NCBI GenBank assembly: GCA_007449985.2
Contig: VIIQ02000373.1
Location: 1-64,000, forward strand
From: Desmodesmus armatus
Lineage: Eukaryota > Chlorophyta > Chlorophyceae > Sphaeropleales > Scenedesmaceae
Direction: 5' to 3'
Length of the DNA: 64,000 nt
Shown piece by piece: positions 61,849 through 64,000 of this stretch. The position numbers were made by a program, and so were the translations under genes. How positions within the stretch are numbered: position 1 is the stretch's first letter; the number at the start of each line of letters is the position of its first letter. A model generated the notes under the pieces. The model was given only the letters and a program-made list of their open reading frames with translations, was not told the origin of the DNA and made no database searches.

Positions 61849-62377
61849 CTGCTTAGTAAAATTGCAAAGAACGGTGTGATGTCAAGGCAGCGCATTGACC
61901 ATTTATTGTGAAGTGCCCTTTGGCAACGCCCTTGGCATGGACGGCTTGCACATATGCTCTTGCAACAAAAACAGTCAAAACATCTTTACTCAGCGCAACC
62001 TTATTATCGATACGTTCATCATCGCCCAGCCAAGGCTCGTGCGGCACCTTTTCGACTGTGATGAAAACCACTTTTTGCAGTCATGGTGGGGGGGGGGGGG
62101 GGGGTGAGACCTTAGTAACACATCTAAATCTCAAACTAAAGACATGTATTGATCTGATATGCTGGGATCACCATGGCTTAGATACGCACAACAATAATAT
62201 ACAAATAATAATCATAATGCTTCAGGGCCCCCTCCAAACCCAGTAACGCCATAGGATTACCTCCCATTGGCTTCACGCTCTGTAAGGACGGCAGGGTCTA
62301 CCCCTCCTGACACACACTCCAAGCATTATCATCACAACAAGCATGCAACACAAGTATATCAGAGCCAGACATCTCAC

Positions 62378-62517
62378 CTTGACACACCCCATTGGTTGCG
62401 TTCCATTGCCAGCCCGCGTTGCAGCCACACACGAAGCCTACGCCTCCAAAACCACAATGCATGCCCCATCAGAACTACCGTCTCCCTTGCACGGATTGTT
62501 TGCACAACTGGAAACAC
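62378..62517 (-). CDS. EGF-like exon, first of the gene, frameshifted
   Basis: Acceptor 'gcaacag', donor 'AAG|GTGAGA'. Reads SSCANNPCKGDGSSDGAC, then in another frame GFVCGCNAGWQWNATNGVCQ. The length is 140 bp, not a multiple of three as in the sister exons, and a TAG appears in the first frame. This is either a real lesion near the protein start or a one-base sequence error. Confidence 0.65.
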
Positions 62518-62763
62518 CTGTTGCAGATGAAACACAATGCAAACTGCATGCTTGAAAAATCTGCAAGATTGATGCCTCGGCATGGTCTAGCTACCAACAA
62601 AACACATAAAAGCATAAGTCATGCCAAAATGGTTCGCCACTTCTAGGTGTGTGAAGTACTCAACTGGGCGTCCGTGTGAGTCTGTCTGACCATCATCACA
62701 TGCCATGTCAAGAGATGTGACATGTTACAATTGTCACATGCACCATTGTCAAACCACAATCAC

Positions 62764-63337
62764 CTGGCGCCACAATGGCAAGGTTTTTGATGAACGGAGC
62801 GGCAGGGTCTGCTGTGTTGGGTGCGGTGGCAGTGATGGTGATGCTCCCTCCTTCAGGGATGTACACTTCACACACCCAAGTCCGTATGTTGTTACTCACA
62901 CTGGATGTACACACACCCAAGCCACCACGATTGGGTTGTGTTGCACTGCTTGCAAGTACTATTGTTGCATCTGGAATGCCGGCTTCCCGTTCTGAAAGTA
63001 AGTTGTTGTGAAGGTCAGTGTGCCGGGGGTGTAGCTCAAAAAGCTCCACGGCAAGGTTGGTCGTGTTGATGATGTCTCCAGATGCATGCAAGACTTGAAC
63101 ATTGTTCAATGTCTCACAAAGGCCCGCCAGGCTACACGGAGAGGCCGAGATTGCCTCGATCGCTTCACTACGGGCTCCTCTGCACCTGTGAATGATGCCT
63201 TCTGGACAAAGGTTACGTTGTTGTTGCTGCTTTGCAACAACTTGCGCCCCAACTCTTGTCCAACCTGCAATAACAGAACATGGACAAGTAGCCAGGTTCA
63301 GTGCAATCACAAACGCCACAGTGCTTACATGGTGCAT
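62764..63337 (-). CDS. Signal-peptide exon of the EGF-repeat protein
   Basis: A 574-bp exon from ATG 63,337 to donor 'CAG|GTGATT'. Residues 1-24 look like a cleavable signal peptide (MHHVSTVAFVIALNLATCPC). The rest (about 165 residues) has several Cys and a beta-rich, Thr-rich end (EVYIPEGGSITITATAPN) but no named domain. It starts the minus-strand gene whose next exons are EGF-like. The protein is expected to be secreted or anchored outside the cell, for instance in the extracellular matrix or at the flagellar or cell surface. Confidence 0.7.
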
Positions 63338-63388
63338 TTTGGAAAGCACATTAATGTATTTGCAATGCAATTGGATGGGGTGATTCTT

Positions 63389-63840
63389 ATAGAACGTCTA
63401 ACGCCCCGGGTGGCGTCAGTGCTGAATCAAAACCTTCCAGTATATGTTTGGGGGATCAGGGAGGCAATACTGCAGTTCTGCTGCTGTCCCAGCTGCTGTA
63501 TACTTGCTGCTACTGGGGTACTGCTGCTGGGGTACTGCTGCTGGGATACTGCTGCTGGGGTACCCCAGCACCGCTGCAGGCGCTACCAGCTGCTCCCACC
63601 ATGGGAGCACGTGTCAGGCTGGAATTAACACACGGCGGATTGAGTTGAGCTCGCGGGAGACCGGGGATGCATAGCGAGTTATCATGCTAGGCACAGCGGC
63701 TGTTGCAGGCGTGCTGCTGCTGGGGTGCTGCTATGCATGTAGCTTCAGCTGCTGCCCCTTACCAGACTGAAATGGACACAACGGGGCAGTTTTGAGCAAT
63801 CTCGATCACACAGCAGCACCGAAATCGCGATTCGTACTTA
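63389..63840 (+). mobile_element. Dispersed repeat family, copy 3
   Basis: Starts 'agaacgtctaacgccccggg', then 'gggatcagggaggcaatactgc', CTG-rich 'ggggtactgctgctggggta', 'gtgtcaggctggaattaac', 'gttgcaggcgtgctgctgct', 'tctcgatcacacagcagcac'. Same order as 51,757-52,150. It lies just upstream (on the minus strand) of the signal-peptide exon. Confidence 0.7.
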
Positions 63841-63975
63841 TAGCGAAGTCAGACATACGCAGTCCACGTTCGACGACCGTTGTCTGTCCGCGCGTAACCG
63901 TTCAGGAGTCCTCACGGCGATGGGTGCATCCATGCCATGCAAGCACGTAACGCATGTTTTATTTCATTTGCAGAC

Positions 63976-64000
63976 GGCTCAGCAGCTACGTTGAGCTTTT
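63976..64000 (+). CDS. Possible exon start at window end
   Basis: 'ttcatttgcagACGGCTCAGCAGCTACG' on the plus strand closely matches the minus-strand sequence at 22,660-22,635 ('ttacagACGGCTCAACAGCTACG', reading DGSTATF). It is probably the acceptor and first codons of a paralogous exon that continues outside the window. Confidence 0.45.

Overview
The window looks like nuclear DNA of a green alga, probably a chlorophycean of the Chlamydomonadales type (Haematococcus-like). The signs are GT-AG introns in every recognisable host gene, very long CAG/CTG tracts coding poly-Q/A/S, long G/C homopolymers in introns, four TTTAGGG telomere-type units at 1857-1884, and a retroelement C-terminal zinc-knuckle style familiar from these algae. 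The taxon is inferred, not shown.

Left host region (about 1-17,700). One large plus-strand, many-exon gene runs from about 1.5 kb to 13,123. It encodes ankyrin repeats, then a long Q/A/S/G-rich low-complexity region, then a C-terminal RING finger. Most exons have one or more damaged tandem copies beside them, and the RING exon has two decayed copies downstream. From 13.4 to 17.7 kb there are only tandem and segmental repeats and one doubtful Q-rich ORF.

RCC1 region (about 19,000-22,300, minus strand). Four clean exons of 150-153 bp each encode exactly one RCC1-type repeat, all in the same intron phase.

Provirus (about 25.6-50.1 kb). A GC-rich, intron-poor, gene-dense block (27.5-48.3 kb) carries the gene set of a polinton-like virus (PLV)/virophage-related element: A32-like packaging ATPase, candidate double-jelly-roll major capsid protein, candidate minor capsid proteins, an F5/8C-type lectin-like protein, a fiber with an S74 self-cleaving chaperone domain, a class-3 lipase, a NUMOD4-HNH-AP2 homing endonuclease, a retroviral-type (rve) integrase, and a very large gene with an SF1 helicase and a C-terminal HNH domain, perhaps preceded by a polymerase domain. 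It is flanked by inverted tRNA-like repeats (27,263-27,379 and 48,314-48,432) and, outside those, by longer inverted arms (25,621-27,262 and 49,763-50,109). The capsid/ATPase half is intact. The fiber, integrase and helicase genes are cut by many frameshifts but almost no in-frame stops, which fits either very recent decay or uncorrected indel errors.

Right host region (about 52-64 kb, minus strand). A secreted or surface protein gene starts with a signal-peptide exon (63,337-62,764) and continues with a tandem array of EGF-like exons that alternate between 147-bp and 144-bp types, then a sushi/CCP exon and perhaps an RCC1 fragment. Its introns hold a Penelope-like RT fragment, a LINE zinc-knuckle fragment and a 3.67-kb composite insertion with 712-bp terminal direct repeats. 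Because the RCC1 exons left of the provirus lie on the same strand, the provirus may sit inside this gene or between two related genes.
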